Below are positions 1 to 11,622 of a stretch of DNA of 64,000 nt, piece by piece (position 1 is the first letter of the stretch; the number at the start of each line of letters is the position of its first letter). The notes beneath the pieces are model-generated. The model searched no databases, was not told the DNA's origin, and saw only the letters and a list, made by a program, of their open reading frames with translations. The position numbers and the translations under genes were made by a program. The DNA comes from Dillenia suffruticosa (Eukaryota; Streptophyta; Magnoliopsida; Dilleniales; Dilleniaceae): positions 20,568,501-20,632,500 of the forward strand of contig JAVTVX010000024.1 in the NCBI GenBank assembly GCA_033439265.1, written 5' to 3'.

Positions 1-833
1 CGAATCAAGGCAGTGGAACGTCAGTTTATACTGCAGCACCATGCTGTAGCCTGGTGGCGTGGCGTGGGGCGCTTGTCACCACCCTCAAATCTGGGGTTTG
101 AAGGAGGGCGGTAACACTCTAAATGTTTTTTTTTTTTCTTAACAGGTATGGAGCGGGTCGGGATGCGGGTCAGAACCAGCCCGGTCTGCACCCGATCTTT
201 GCACTCGCCTCAGAGAGCGTGGATGACACGCGCCTGCTTCCTTTTTCCTAACCGGTCGGGGTCTTCTTCGCCCGGATGTCTGTAACCGGGTCTACGCGAC
301 CCAGTTGTAGGAAAACACATTTCCGGCCTTATTTTCGCTCGGATTTCAACTGTAATTCGAAATTCCATATTTCCAATTTATCCTAAACTTGATTTATTGA
401 AAAAAATAACTTAAATCGGGCGAATTTGAAATTCGCTTTCACGGCCCTCCGCGGCCAATTTTCGAAAGTCAATTTTCGGCAACTCAAAAATCACAACTAA
501 TATGTCAAAATACAGATTTGAGCATGAAAAATATTTCTAGACCATTATTACATATCGATTCATCCTTAAATTTCACAGATCTAAGATTTTAAGTTTCAAG
601 CACCATTAGAGATAGAAACTTTGGTTTCAAATTTTATAGCCAAAACATACCCAAAAAATTTAACAAAAATTATTTTCATAATCCATGGATCATGGGCATT
701 CTTGTGGTACTCTCGGATTCACGAAACTCATCCGTGATCCGGATCCTAAATTTGTACCCTACACATTTTATACCCAAAAAATTCCAAAAAAATGTTTTTT
801 TTTTAAATAAATCCGACTTCGCTCTGATACCAA
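1..833 (-). mobile_element. Non-coding internal part of an LTR-type element, cut by the window edge
   Basis: This stretch ends at a primer-binding-site-like sequence (821-832), so it would be the leader of an element read on the minus strand. No ORF of any length resembles gag or pol, which suggests a non-autonomous or decayed copy. A GC-richer part (about 150-310) sits beside AT-rich sequence. The other end lies outside the window, so the family is not assigned. Confidence 0.4.
821..832 (-). other. Primer-binding-site-like motif (initiator tRNA-Met type)
   Basis: The plus strand reads gctctgatacca. Its reverse complement, tggtatcagagc, is the usual plant PBS complementary to initiator tRNA-Met. 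It lies one base left of a TG that would open an LTR in minus orientation. Confidence 0.6.
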
Positions 834-1640
834 TGAAAGATTTATTACACTATATGCGCATGAAGAAGCGTATAAATTAAAAGTTCAGAATTTTGGTATA
901 AATATCTCATCATCTAGGATTACAATAAATCAATCGAACCGTGAACTTCATCGTACCATTCACCTTGGTCGGGATGGTAATCACGAAATGAACCACTACC
1001 ACTTTTCCGCGACACCTCAACCCTAAGTCCGGTGTATCCAATGATGGAAGAAATTTTCATACGTGAAAATTTCTCGAGCCCTCAATTAATTTCTCAAATT
1101 AATTTCTCTCTCAACATACATCTCTATAAATCTTGGCTATACCTTCTCAAGAAAAATGAGAGAGATCGGTTGCATTCAAGAATTTGTGCAATGTTTGCTG
1201 AAGAAATCGTGGCTTCCTTTTGCCGACGGAACAACCAAAAAGTACTTGGAGAGAGAGGGAGAGAATCCTTGGAGAGAGAGGGATCCGAGTGAGTTATGGG
1301 TGGTTATCATTTGGGATAACCACCCTTGACATATGTCCACGTGGGCATATAACTTCTAACAGAAAGCTTATTATATGTTACTACAGAAAGCTTATTATAT
1401 GTTACTAGCAATCTCTGCACTCAGAGAATTGCATAGTGCAACTATTTTGAGTTGGTCAAAATAGTTTGATTTCTCTGATGTGTGGTTTGGGTTCATGGAT
1501 TTGTTGTTTGGATACTTGTAAGAAAGATTTGGATTTGAACCAAATATCCACCCAAATCCATGGTGAGCTAGGTGGATGTGATTTAAAATCTTACTATAAA
1601 CACTCATCATATTTAAATCCTAAAAATCACACAATTATGC
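834..1640 (-). repeat. Probable LTR, minus orientation, far end uncertain
   Basis: The block starts with TG one base after the PBS-like motif, as a 5' LTR on the minus strand should. It contains TATA-like stretches near 1120-1140 and a purine-rich GAGA tract near 1250-1290. No second copy is in the window, so the outer boundary (about 1640) is a guess from the change in base composition and could be off by several hundred bases. Confidence 0.4.
1359..1406. repeat. Perfect 24-bp tandem duplication
   Basis: A 24-base unit beginning acagaaagctt occurs twice in direct succession at 1359-1382 and 1383-1406, with no mismatch. It lies inside the probable LTR. Confidence 0.9.
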
Positions 1641-2131
1641 ACATTATGAATGCTTTCTCCCTATAAACCCCTCTTTAAAAGAGATAATATTTTTTTTCAA
1701 TCTTGAAATAATTTAACTTTTCAGTTTCCGCTTCTCTATTTCTTCCTTTATGAAAAGTTATTTGAATTCCATATTTCTTTTCTTTCTCTAGAAAATATTC
1801 AAAATTTCAATTCTCTTTTTCTAAAAAGATTCAGTTTTCAGTGTCCCTCTTTTTATCTTCTATAAGAAGTAATCAATTTTTTAATTTACTCTGTCTTTCA
1901 CTCTCATCTTTTTTCTATCTCTATAAAAAATTCAAACTATATAATTATTTCTTTGTCTTTCAAATCTTCAACAAGACTTGTGGGTATTATAGTTATAATG
2001 ATTATTATTTAAATTACAAATGTGATCAAACAACAAAAGTTTCACAGCTCAATGTTGCCATATAATTTATCCAAACAAAATATGTGAGATTCCAGTAATC
2101 CAAATCAATTATCTGTCAATCATTCTGTTAG
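1641..2131. other. AT- and pyrimidine-rich sequence with no clear gene
   Basis: The plus strand is rich in T and C (tttctt runs at 1690-1950). No ORF shows a recognisable domain. It may be intron sequence of the gene whose exons are proposed at 2132-2193 and 3690-3954. Confidence 0.3.
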
Positions 2132-2193
2132 TTCCAAGGCACGCCTTCATCAAGCTCTTGAACAAAGAAGACATGATAAGCACCAAAGTAGAA
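2132..2193 (+). CDS. Possible internal exon of an unrecognised host gene
   Basis: A polypyrimidine run ending in gttag precedes an open frame starting SKARLHQALEQRRHDKHQ, a charged, helix-like segment. Candidate GT donors follow at 2188 and 2194. Either donor leaves one base of a codon, and the next proposed exon (3690) brings only one base, so the two cannot join directly. Another exon would have to lie between them. This is weak, inferred evidence. It could equally be chance or an old pseudogene. Confidence 0.25.
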
Positions 2194-2293
2194 GTGCAAC
2201 TGAAATTTTTATATTTTAAAATCTTTACGTGAATCCAGATCCAAGTTGCCAAATGCAACCGGGAAAAATTCATTCCTGTGGATTTATAGGCTC

Positions 2294-3540
2294 CACTATC
2301 GGAGAACACAACAACAGTGACGGAATATTATTAACGGATAAAAATTCATCGCTAATAGCGATGAATTTATGACTGATTACCGTAAGACAGAATACCGATG
2401 GATTAGCGATGGATTACCGACAAAAATATTTCCATCACAAACCCTTAAAAAATAAAATAAAATTTATAAAATTATCAGCGAAAAATTACCGACGGAATTT
2501 TTAACGACGGAATTTTTCAGTCGGTGAATTGATGAAGGAAAAAATTAAAAAAATATATATACAGCCTTTAGTGATGGATTACCGACGGAAAAATTAGTGA
2601 TAGATTACTACGGATTAGCGACAGATTTCTTTTTAATTTTTTAATTTTTTAATTTTTTAATTTTTTAATTTTTTAATTTTTTAATTTTTAATTTTATTTA
2701 ATATAATTATTTTTATTTTTATTTTTATTTTGTAGAAGGATAATATTATTTTGCTTTTTAAAATTTTTTATTATTTTATTTTAAGCTAAAATAAAGATAT
2801 TTCATTATTTTATTAAAAATAATAATTTTATATTATTTTTTTAATTATTTTTATTAATTCTTTTTATTTTATTTTTAATTTTTTTAATTTGTTGAGAAAT
2901 AATATTATTTTATTTTTTAAAATTTTTTATTATTTTATTTTAAGCTTAAACCTTATTATTTTATTATTTTATTATTTTATTATTTTATTATTTTATTATT
3001 TTATTATTTTATAATAAATTATCAATTTATATTATTTTATTATTAATAAAAAATATGAAGTAAAGATAATAAATATAAAAAAAGTATAAACATAAAGGTA
3101 AGTTTGGTCTAGTGGTTTTATTTTTTATTGTGTTTCACGTGTCCCAAGGTGGAGACATATTGAAGGCATTTTACAGATTAAAGTAAGCGGGCGGGCGGGC
3201 TTGTCCGGGCAAGTCTGGTGGGGGTTGGACACGTGGGTGGCGTGCGTGCCGGCGCATGTTCTTTTTGAGGGGTTCAAAAATTAACGACAGATGAAATATC
3301 TGTCGCTAATAATTCATTATCAACAATAGAAAATTTTTCCATCACTGATTTTTTTTGAAAAATTTTTTATCAGGGACGAAAAATTTCCATCGCTAATTTG
3401 TCACTGATATCAGTGACGGATAGAATTCTGTCAGTAAAAATTAGCAACGAATTTTTTCCGTCGTTAATACCCTTCAACAACGGATTTTGGACTTTCAGCG
3501 ACGGAAATTTCTGTCGTTAATGTCATGTTTTATGATAGTG
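2294..3540. mobile_element. Non-autonomous CACTA (EnSpm) element
   Basis: The left end reads CACTATCGGAGAACA. The right end, reverse complemented, reads CACTATCATAAAACA, so 12 of 15 bases match. Both ends carry many short subterminal copies in both orientations of a motif like ttaacgacgga or its kin (about 2320-2630 and 3285-3530), the arrangement expected for CACTA transposase binding. The 1247-bp interior is AT-rich and has no transposase ORF. The usual 3-bp target duplication is not seen (ctc on the left, tta on the right), so one flank has mutated or the insertion is old. It could lie in an intron of the gene ending at 3954. Confidence 0.8.
2634..3013. repeat. AT-rich simple repeats inside the CACTA element
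   Basis: At 2634-2695 a short T-run plus AA unit (tttttaa-like) repeats many times. At about 2945-3013 an 8-base unit attatttt repeats about eight times. Between them is general A/T low-complexity sequence. Confidence 0.8.
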
Positions 3541-3689
3541 TTATGTTGTTGTTAATTGTGTAAGATTTATATTTATACCTTTCAATTTTATTTTGGTAAA
3601 TGGACTGATTTTTTGGTAAGTATGATTCTGGTGCCGTTGTCGTTACCAAAGTAGACTCAAGCTTCTGTCATGCTTTGTATTTTCTGCAG

Positions 3690-3954
3690 AGTTGTTGACA
3701 ACTCTTCTGTCCAGTGTTCACATGAGAAAGTCTCAATGTCAATGGTTGGATCCATGAAGCGATTATCTGCTATAGCTCAGACCATGTTGGTTTCTAAGGT
3801 ATCTTCACCTTGTAGTGATTGTAACAGGCAATTTGTTTCTTAGGTAGAAACCAGGCAATTTGCCTTTCTCCTTTATGAGACAAACGAGAGAGAGAACAAG
3901 CTCTGTGATAGTTTGAGGAGCAGATCCGAAATTGACAGAGAGTTTGTCCAATGA
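3690..3954 (+). CDS. Last two exons of an unrecognised host gene (exons 3690-3798 and 3844-3954)
   Basis: The first exon follows a tttctgcag acceptor, brings one base of a split codon and reads VVDNSSVQCSHEK through to MLVSK, ending on a whole codon before a GTATC donor. A 45-bp interval ending in tttcttag separates it from the second exon, which starts in phase 0, reads VETRQFAFLLYE through to IDREFVQ and stops at TGA 3952-3954. Both splice sites follow GT-AG and the phases agree, giving a 72-residue hydrophilic C-terminus with no domain I can name. The 45-bp intron is very short for a plant, which is a caution. An LTR begins 29 bp after the stop, so the 3' UTR may be supplied or cut by the retroelement. 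Confidence 0.5.
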
Positions 3955-3983
3955 GGGCGTTGGACGATTAGATGGGGGAGGAT

Positions 3984-5321
3984 TGTTACACCCCTAACGC
4001 CTGGCAAGGGCCAGGGCACGTGCTGGGCACAGGGGCTAATGCACATGACACCAAGGAGTAGGAACGACTGGGTCCCAAGGTGGTAATTGAGAATTCTATT
4101 TCATGCATTCAATAACCTACAGTGGCCAGGGGAATTGGAGGCAACTAGTTTGAGGTTTGCCAGGGATGGCGAAAAGGCTAGCATTCATGGTCGTACATGG
4201 GCGCAAGCTTGTGTGTGTGAAAGAGCATCAGGTGTTCATGGTAATTTTGGAAAAGGGGCTCGAGCAATCGAAATAACTTACCCAATTGCCCACTAAAACC
4301 AAAAATAGCTCTCAATGCATGCCCGAATTTGGCAGTGGCTTGGGATCATGTGTGTGAGGCGCACGCTAAAGGTTCATCAGTAGCAGTTCTCGCAAATTTA
4401 AATTTGAATGGAGCAAAATCAAATTCTAATTGGGGAAGTACAGTTGATTGATTAGGAGGCAGTTTCGGAAGGTGTTCCAAGGATGGCTAGGGTGGCTCGA
4501 CCACAGGGGAAGGTGGACATGCGCAAAAGGAAAGGTATCCGTAACCAAGCTTTCGTACTGCAAGGAATATTGTGGTTGCAACCAATGAAGGAAGGTTCTC
4601 CTTGACCAAGCCATGATAGAAGGGATACTTTATGGGAAAGGAAAGCCTAGGCATACCAAAAAAGGAAAGCTCTCCAAGTCCAAGCTATAATTTGGGCAAA
4701 TCTTTGAATTCAATTTTTGCAGCTGCAGGCTTAAGGAAGACAAGCTCTTGACTTCATTTGACAAAAAAAAAAAAAAAGTAACATCTCTCCTAGGGATGGA
4801 AGGTTCTAAAACAAATAGTCTTGATTTTTGTATGTAACGTTAGGAAAGTTAAACACCTCCTCCAGCTATAAAAGGAGATCTTGTAGGGCTACAGAAGACA
4901 TTTGGGAAACGAGAGACACAAGATGATGAGAGAAACTACAAGAAGTTGAGGGAGCTTTCTTCAGATAACAAAAGTTACTATTGTAAAGGTGTAAACAACA
5001 AGGGTTGAATCATACAAGCTCTTGGATGGGAGAGATAGAATAGGGTGTGTTGAGTGGGTGAGCTCTCAGGTGTGAGAGTTGTTTCGGGAGAAACTTGTAA
5101 AACCTTTTGGGCACCTATCTTTGCACACTGAGTTTTGAGTATATAAATGTTGGGAATGAGTTATCCCATAACTTGTTTGAGTGTTTTGCTTACTTTCCAT
5201 TATTGTCAAGAGAGTGCGAGGGAGAGTGGCCAAGTAGACTAGGCATCGAGTTCATAGCACGAGGTAGTGGGTTGTGATCACGTGGACCAAAAATTTAGGG
5301 AGGATTTTAGCCTACGTGACA
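3984..5321 (+). repeat. LTR copy A of a gag-bearing LTR family
   Basis: It begins TGTTACACCCC and ends GTGACA just before a tggtatca primer-binding motif, so the orientation is plus. A TATA-like box (agctataaaaggag, about 4864) marks the transcription start region. Diverged copies lie at 5360-5431 plus 12392-12882 (plus strand) and at 13815-14630 and 15464-15672 (minus strand). The LTR is long (about 1.34 kb) and has no ORF of note. The copies differ visibly throughout, so the family is old compared with the chromovirus inserted in it. Confidence 0.75.
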
Positions 5322-5323
5322 AA

Positions 5324-5337
5324 TTGGTATCACTTGA
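5324..5337 (+). other. Primer-binding site after LTR A
   Basis: The sequence ttggtatcacttg directly follows the LTR end. Its first eight PBS bases (tggtatca) fit the initiator tRNA-Met type and the rest has drifted. Confidence 0.6.
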
Positions 5338-5359
5338 ACCGCAGACTTAAAATTCAAAG

Positions 5360-5431
5360 GGATTTGAATTCAACTATTACGGTTGCAGACTTAAAGAATG
5401 CAAACTCTTGACTTCATCCGACAAGGAAAGT
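5360..5431 (+). repeat. LTR copy B, left piece, split by the chromovirus
   Basis: This matches LTR A from about 4700 onward (tttgaattcaa, then gcaggcttaa and ctcttgacttcat equivalents). It breaks off at the target site of the inserted element and resumes at 12392. Copy B therefore predates that insertion. Confidence 0.75.
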
Positions 5432-6196
5432 TGATGTGAACCCGTTGGGTATAAAAACCCTAGAACCCACGAACAAATTAATTTAGCCCAAAAATCGTTC
5501 CAACGAATTATTTGAACCGGTGGAATTAAAGACCTCAACCCTTGCCCTAAAGGAGGAAGAACCTAAGGTATATGACCTTAGACCCGTTTCTCACTAGATC
5601 AAGAACTTTGGTATAAAGATGGAATGAATGACGCCACAATCTAGATGGTTCGAAATCTAGATTGATAAGTCAAAGAACTAAACAAGACTCATATCTTGAA
5701 TAAGTTTAAAGTTCTCAAAAGAACAAGACTTGTGTGAAGAATCCTCACAATTTTATTAATTCTCTCAAAAGTGTTGTCTTACACAATGTATAATGACCTA
5801 TTTATAGCCTAAAGGTAAAACATAATTGGCAACTAAAAATTTAGTAACTCTCTAAACAATAAAGAATTAGGAAACTAAAAGTTACAAAAAAATAAGAATT
5901 AGGAAACTAAATAAATCAAACTACTTTGACCAAGTCTTGCTGCTATTTTCTTCATTTTCGTCCTCCCTTGGTTTTAGGTAGTTTTGGGCCTTCTATTCTT
6001 CCAACTGGGCTTGTATAAGCATAATTAAGGCCCCTTTTGGTTCTTTATTTATTGGGCTCCAATTTCTTGTTGTAAAGCCCCCTGAATTAAGTTATTCAGT
6101 GCTTCTTTGAATCTTTTAACTCGGGCCCTTGTGACCGGCCCAACTGGGACTTGAGTTGGATCTCGTGAATTCCTTGCAATCTTGATGATCTCATCA
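5432..6196 (-). repeat. 3' LTR of the chromovirus
   Basis: It starts TGATGTGAACCC and ends GATCTCATCA on the plus strand. It is nearly identical to 11623-12391. The last 49 codons of the polyprotein frame lie inside it (6049-6195). Confidence 0.93.
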
Positions 6197-9100
6197 TTCC
6201 CCTCCTCTTGAGAAGGATTTGTCCTCAAATCGTCACCTACATCAAAAGGACTCAAGTCAGTAATATTGAAAGTAGCACTAACATGATACTCACCTGGTAA
6301 ATCAAGTCTGTAAGCATTGTCATTGATCCGTTCTAGCACTTGAAAAGGACCATCTCCTCGAGGCAACAACTTGGAACGTCTCTGTGCCGGAAATCTTTCC
6401 TTCCGCATGTGTAACCAAACCCAATCACCGGGTTCAAAAATCAACTTGTGACGTCCCTTGTTAGCTTGCTTGATGTATTGTTCGGTCCTTCTCTCGATAT
6501 TAAATCGTACTTTCTCGTGAAGTTGCTTCACAAATTCTGCTTTTTTCTTACCATCTAAATTCACTTGCTCAGAAATAGGTAAAGGTAAGAAATCCAAAGG
6601 AGTTAAAGGATTAAAACCATAAACAATTTCAAACGGTGAGAATTTAGTAGTAGAGTGAACAGCACGATTATATGCAAACTCAACATGTGGCAAACATTCT
6701 TCCCAAGTTTTAATATTTTTACCAATGACAGCCCTCAACAAAGTGGATAAAGTTCTGTTGACTACTTCTGTTTGACCATCAGTTTGAGGATGACAAGTTG
6801 TTGAAAATAAAAGTTTCGTTCCTAACTTTCCCCATAATGTCTTCCAAAAGTAACTCAGGAACTTAGTATCCCGATCTGAAACGATTGTTCTAGGCATCCC
6901 ATGTAATCTCACAATTTCCTTAAAGAATAATTCCGTAATATGAGAAGCATTGTCAGATTTATGACAAGGAATAAAATGAGCCATCTTAGAAAATCGATCT
7001 ACAACTACAAAGATCGAATCTCGTCCATATTTATTCTTAGGTAAACCCAATACAAAATCCATTGAAATGTCAATCCAAGTTGAACTAGGAATAGGTAGGG
7101 GTGTGTAAAGACCATTAGGTTGAACCTTAGATTTAGCTTGCCTACAGGTAATACATCTACCACAAAATCTCTCAATGTCTCGTTTCATGTGTGGCCAATA
7201 AAAGTGCTCTTGTAAAATTGCCAAGGTTTTAGCAACTCCAAAATGTCCCATTAACCCTCCGCTATGAGATTCTCGAACTAACAACTCTCTCAATGAACAA
7301 TTTGGCATGCACAACTTATTTTCCCTAAACAAAAAGTTCTCATGCCTATAGAATTTGCCCTCAGCAAACTTTTCACATGTATTATAAATTTCTCCAAAAT
7401 CATGGTCATCATGATAAAGTTCTTTAATATGCTCAAAACCAAGAAATTTAGCATCAAGAGTGGAGATTAAGGCATACCTGCGTGAAAGTGCATCCGCAAC
7501 TACATTCTCCTTACCTTGTTTATATCGAATGACATAAGGGAAAGTTTCGATGAATTCCATCCATCGAGCATGTCTCTTATTCAGCTTATGTTGACTTTTC
7601 AAATGTTTCAAGGATTCATGATCCGTACGAATCACAAATTCTTTCGGCCACAAATAGTGTTGCCATGTCTCCAAAGCTCGAACCAAGGCGTACAATTCTT
7701 TGTCATAGGTAGGATAGTTAAGTGCAGCCCCGCTTAACTTCTCGCTAAAGTATGCAAGTGGTCTTTCATCCTGCATAAGAACAGCGCCTATACCTACACC
7801 AGAAGCATCACATTCAATTTCAAATGTTTTAGAAAAGTTTGGTAAAGCAAGTAAAGGTGCATGAGTAAGCTTATATTTAATAAGTTGAAACGCCTTCTCT
7901 TGCTCTTCACTCCATTGAAATGCAACGTTTTTCTTGATGACTTGTGTAAGCGGTGCAGCGATAGTGCTAAAATCTTTCACGAACCTCCTGTAAAAACTAG
8001 CAAGACCATGAAAACTTCTAACATTACCTATATTGGAGGGGGTTGGCCATTCTTGGATGGCTTTGATCTTTTCTTCATCTACCTCGATGCCTTTAGCACT
8101 CACAACAAAACCCAGAAAAACAAGCTTGTCGGTGCAGAAGGTACACTTTTTGAGGTTAGCATATAAATTTTCTTTTCTAAGTACATCCAAAACCGAATGC
8201 AAATGTGAGACATGATCATGCAAACTTTTGCTATATATCAAAATATCATCAAAATAAACAACAACGAATTTACCAATAAAAGCACGCAAAACATGATTCA
8301 TTAAGCGCATGAATGTACTAGGAGCATTGGTTAATCCAAAAGGCATAACTAACCACTCATACAACCCATATTTAGTTTTAAAAGCTGTTTTCCATTCATC
8401 TCCTTCTTTCATTCGTATTTGATGATATCCACTCTTAAGATCAATTTTAGAAAACACACAAGCACCATGCAACTCATCTAACATGTCATCTAAACGAGGA
8501 ATAGGGTGTCGATATCTTACCGTTATGTTGTTAATGGCTCGGCAGTCAACACACATCCTCCATGTTCCATCTTTCTTAGGTACCAAAATCACTGGAACTG
8601 CACATGGACTCATACTTTCTCTCACATGCCCCTTTTCCATCAACTCTTCGACTTGTCTTTGAAGCTCCTTCGCCTCTTCTGGATTGCTTCTATATGCTGA
8701 GCGATTTGGAATTGATGCACCGGGTATGAAATCAATTTGATGTTCAATCCCTCGGATAGGTGGCAAACCTTGGGGTAGCTCTTCAGGAAACACATCTTCG
8801 AATTCCTGCAAAAGAGACACAATAACACTCGGCAAAGAAGGGTTAAGTTGGTCAGTGTTTAAAAGGAGTTCCTTGTACATAAGTACAATCAGTGGCCGTC
8901 TTGAGAGCATCGCTCGTTTAATCTCACTTGTTTTGGCATAGAAATTCTTTTGTTTTCTCTCGGATTTTACCTCATCGGCCGAACTTTCCTCTCTTTTCTC
9001 TTTCTCATCAAATTCGGCCTTTCTCTCTTCTTTTCTCTCTTTTTTTTCTTCTCTCAACCCATTTTGATCTTTTTGTTTCTGTTGCTCACTCAATTTTTGC

Positions 9101-10803
9101 AACCTCACTCGGTCTTCATAGACTTGCTTTGGTGTCATTGGAATTAAAGTGATTTTTCGTTGGTTGAACATGAATGAATATTTGTTGGTGAAGCCGTCAT
9201 GTTGCACATGTCGATCAAATTGCCAAGGCCTTCCTAACAAAATATGCCCAGCCTGCATTGGCACCACATCACATAACACCTCATCTTCATATTTCCCAAT
9301 CCGGAATGGTACAACAACTTGTTTTGTAACCCTCATTTCTCCACTATCATTCAACCATTGTAGCTTGTATGGTTGAGAATGTTTAGTGGTTGACAAATTG
9401 AGCTTTTCCACTAAAGTCTTACTCGCAACATTAGTAAAACTACCACCGTCAATGATCAAAATGCATACCTTGTCTTTCACATGGCAACGAGTGTGAAAGA
9501 TATTCTCCCGTTGTACTTCTTCTTCATCTCCTCTGGCTTGTAAGCTTAAGGCTCGACATGTTACTAGCGTTAACATCTCACCATGTTCAGCCCCATACTC
9601 CTCAGCTCCGATGGGGACGTCTTCCAATGGAGGCAAACAATCAATGTCACCTTCATCTTCAGACTCGATTGCACCATTTTCCCGAATCACCATAACTCGC
9701 TTGTTTGGACATTGGCTAGCTATATGTCCTCTTCCCTGACACCTGAAGCATTTAATCTCACTAGATCGAGTTAAAGTAGGGTTTGACTTACTTTGAGAAG
9801 TCGTGGTGGAGATAGCTGGTTTATGTTCAGGCTTAACTCTGGAGATGGCTGAATTTTCTTCTTTCTTCGGATAGCTCATTCTCCAAGATGTTGCATTCGG
9901 AATCTGTGGTGTTGGTTTTGGTCGTGTGTTACCTCTTTTGAGCTGCCTTTCAACCTTGATTGCCATATGTACCAAATCCTCTAACTCCACATAATGGTGA
10001 AGCTCGATCGTGTTGGCAATCTCTCGATTTAAACCATTCAAAAATCTAGCCATCGTCGCCTCTCTATCTTCTTCCACATTAGCTCGAATCATAGTCATCT
10101 CCATCTCTTTGTAATACTCATCTACACTTCGATTACCTTGGTGGAGACTCTGCAACTTGAGATATAAATCCCTATAGTAATGACTCGGCACAAATCGTCG
10201 TCTCATCACCCTCTTCATCTCACCCCAAGTTTCAATGGGTCGATCCCCATTCCGTCGTCTATTGATGCACAACTGATCCCACCATACAATTGCATAATCA
10301 GTAAACTCAATAACAGCAAGTTTAACCTTCTTTAATTCAGAATAGCTGTGACAATCAAAAACTAACTCAATCTTCTTTTCCCACTCAAGATATGTTTCGG
10401 GATCACTTTTACCTTGAAACGATGGAATTTTCATCTTGATACTACCTAAATTGTTGTCTACCCGATTATTAACTTCTCTATTTCGACCAAGTCTCCTATG
10501 ACTACCCACTGACAACCTATCAAACTCCTCTTCTAACCCATCCCCTTCAAACTCATCCACAACTTCAGTTTCTCTTTGATGAAACCTATTCCTCCTGGAG
10601 GGGGTTGGCACTATTGATGGTTGTCCCCTTTGCGACCCTTCTTCCACCTTATCCAACCTTTCATGTATAACATCTAACTCTTTCTTCATCATCCGTCTCA
10701 TCTCCCCCATAAAGGCTTGTAGTTGGAGATTCGACCCAACTTGAGGTTGAACCTCCTCACTTATGTTATCTTTTTGATTTTGAGTCGTGATTAGAATCTG
10801 CAA
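6049..10803 (-). CDS. Chromovirus Gag-Pol polyprotein, single frame of 1584 residues
   Basis: Domains in order are: a charged N-terminus; retrotransposon Gag (about 120-290); a CCHC zinc knuckle, [14 protein letters not shown] (352-365); an aspartic protease with the IDGGS motif (451-455); a lysine/glutamate-rich linker (about 565-620); reverse transcriptase (about 690-870) with YFDD at 850-853; RNase H (about 985-1110); an integrase zinc finger (about 1180-1220) and integrase core (about 1235-1350); and a C-terminal tail with [11 protein letters not shown] (1554-1564). Gag and Pol are one frame, as in chromoviruses. The last 49 residues are encoded in the 3' LTR, a feature known from CRM-type elements, whose tail is thought to help target insertion. 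The frame is open from end to end. Upstream is a low-complexity leader. Confidence 0.93.
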   Translation of the reverse strand: MQILITTQNQKDNISEEVQPQVGSNLQLQAFMGEMRRMMKKELDVIHERLDKVEEGSQRGQPSIVPTPSRRNRFHQRETEVVDEFEGDGLEEEFDRLSVGSHRRLGRNREVNNRVDNNLGSIKMKIPSFQGKSDPETYLEWEKKIELVFDCHSYSELKKVKLAVIEFTDYAIVWWDQLCINRRRNGDRPIETWGEMKRVMRRRFVPSHYYRDLYLKLQSLHQGNRSVDEYYKEMEMTMIRANVEEDREATMARFLNGLNREIANTIELHHYVELEDLVHMAIKVERQLKRGNTRPKPTPQIPNATSWRMSYPKKEENSAISRVKPEHKPAISTTTSQSKSNPTLTRSSEIKCFRCQGRGHIASQCPNKRVMVIRENGAIESEDEGDIDCLPPLEDVPIGAEEYGAEHGEMLTLVTCRALSLQARGDEEEVQRENIFHTRCHVKDKVCILIIDGGSFTNVASKTLVEKLNLSTTKHSQPYKLQWLNDSGEMRVTKQVVVPFRIGKYEDEVLCDVVPMQAGHILLGRPWQFDRHVQHDGFTNKYSFMFNQRKITLIPMTPKQVYEDRVRLQKLSEQQKQKDQNGLREEKKERKEERKAEFDEKEKREESSADEVKSERKQKNFYAKTSEIKRAMLSRRPLIVLMYKELLLNTDQLNPSLPSVIVSLLQEFEDVFPEELPQGLPPIRGIEHQIDFIPGASIPNRSAYRSNPEEAKELQRQVEELMEKGHVRESMSPCAVPVILVPKKDGTWRMCVDCRAINNITVRYRHPIPRLDDMLDELHGACVFSKIDLKSGYHQIRMKEGDEWKTAFKTKYGLYEWLVMPFGLTNAPSTFMRLMNHVLRAFIGKFVVVYFDDILIYSKSLHDHVSHLHSVLDVLRKENLYANLKKCTFCTDKLVFLGFVVSAKGIEVDEEKIKAIQEWPTPSNIGNVRSFHGLASFYRRFVKDFSTIAAPLTQVIKKNVAFQWSEEQEKAFQLIKYKLTHAPLLALPNFSKTFEIECDASGVGIGAVLMQDERPLAYFSEKLSGAALNYPTYDKELYALVRALETWQHYLWPKEFVIRTDHESLKHLKSQHKLNKRHARWMEFIETFPYVIRYKQGKENVVADALSRRYALISTLDAKFLGFEHIKELYHDDHDFGEIYNTCEKFAEGKFYRHENFLFRENKLCMPNCSLRELLVRESHSGGLMGHFGVAKTLAILQEHFYWPHMKRDIERFCGRCITCRQAKSKVQPNGLYTPLPIPSSTWIDISMDFVLGLPKNKYGRDSIFVVVDRFSKMAHFIPCHKSDNASHITELFFKEIVRLHGMPRTIVSDRDTKFLSYFWKTLWGKLGTKLLFSTTCHPQTDGQTEVVNRTLSTLLRAVIGKNIKTWEECLPHVEFAYNRAVHSTTKFSPFEIVYGFNPLTPLDFLPLPISEQVNLDGKKKAEFVKQLHEKVRFNIERRTEQYIKQANKGRHKLIFEPGDWVWLHMRKERFPAQRRSKLLPRGDGPFQVLERINDNAYRLDLPGEYHVSATFNITDLSPFDVGDDLRTNPSQEEGNDEIIKIARNSRDPTQVPVGPVTRARVKRFKEALNNLIQGALQQEIGAQ
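6197..6209 (-). other. Polypurine tract of the chromovirus
   Basis: The minus strand reads aagaggaggggaa directly before the 3' LTR. That is the usual place and composition for the plus-strand primer of reverse transcription. Confidence 0.75.
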
Positions 10804-11598
10804 GACAATGTTAGAATAAAATAGGAAAGAAACTCACCACACTCCCTCACGTATTTCACTCAAAAATAATGATTCACTCAAATCCACTCGTGTTTCACTC
10901 TATGTATTTGGCTTTTATTTTTAATGAATTCTCTCTTGCCTTTTACCACTCTACTTCACTTAGTCAAGTTCTTTATTGAACTCGAGAACTCAACTCAAAA
11001 ATAATTGCCCTGTGAAATTCAATGACTTATATAGAAGAAAGGATAACAAGAAAAGTAAGAAGGAAAGAGAAAAATAAGGAATAAGAAAAGTAGTAAATTT
11101 AAAAAGAAATTGCTAAATTAGAAAGGAAACAGTCAAGGAATGAGATAAATAAGGAAGGTGAACAAATAAAGAAATAGTTCATAAAAGGAAAACAAATATG
11201 GAAAGTTTGAATTTGAGTAAGTGTACAAATAATGAAATATTTCAAATCCAACCAAAAGGTAATAACACTGCCAAATCACAAGATGGAGAATTATCAATTT
11301 TGCAAAATTTGAAAACTGCCCTTTTTTTTTTCTTTTTTTTTTTTGTGGGTCTTTTTCTTTTCTTTTTTTTCTCCCCTTTTTTTTTTGGCCTTTTTTTTTT
11401 CACGCCCCTTTTTTTTGTTGTGGGTCTTTTTTTTTTTTTTTGCCCTTCTCTTCTTTTTTTTTTGGGAATATGACAGCACAAAATAAAGAATAAGTACACC
11501 CAAAATAAGAAATAAATCAACGAATGAAGAATTTTTTTTTTCAGACACAAAAAGAAGAAAAAAAAAATTAAATAAGAATAATTCGAAGGAAAAAAAAA
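10804..11598 (-). other. Chromovirus 5' leader with a long purine/pyrimidine tract
   Basis: This is untranslated sequence between the PBS and the gag start. At 11320-11465 the plus strand is almost pure T with short C and G islands. The long lysine-rich minus-strand frames across it are products of that tract and not proteins. Confidence 0.75.
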
Positions 11599-11608
11599 AC
11601 CTGGATTG

Positions 11609-11620
11609 GCTCTGATACCA
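11609..11620 (-). other. Primer-binding site of the chromovirus
   Basis: The plus strand gctctgatacca is the complement of tggtatcagagc (initiator tRNA-Met type). It lies two bases from the 5' LTR. Confidence 0.85.
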
Positions 11621-11622
11621 AC

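Noticed and set aside
2635-3013. Regularly spaced repeats suggestive of a CRISPR-like array
   Set aside because: They are simple AT repeats without unique spacers, in plant nuclear DNA inside a CACTA element.
7516-9774. Several plus-strand frames of 60-100 codons
   Set aside because: They lie antisense to the intact gag-pol frame and have no features of their own.
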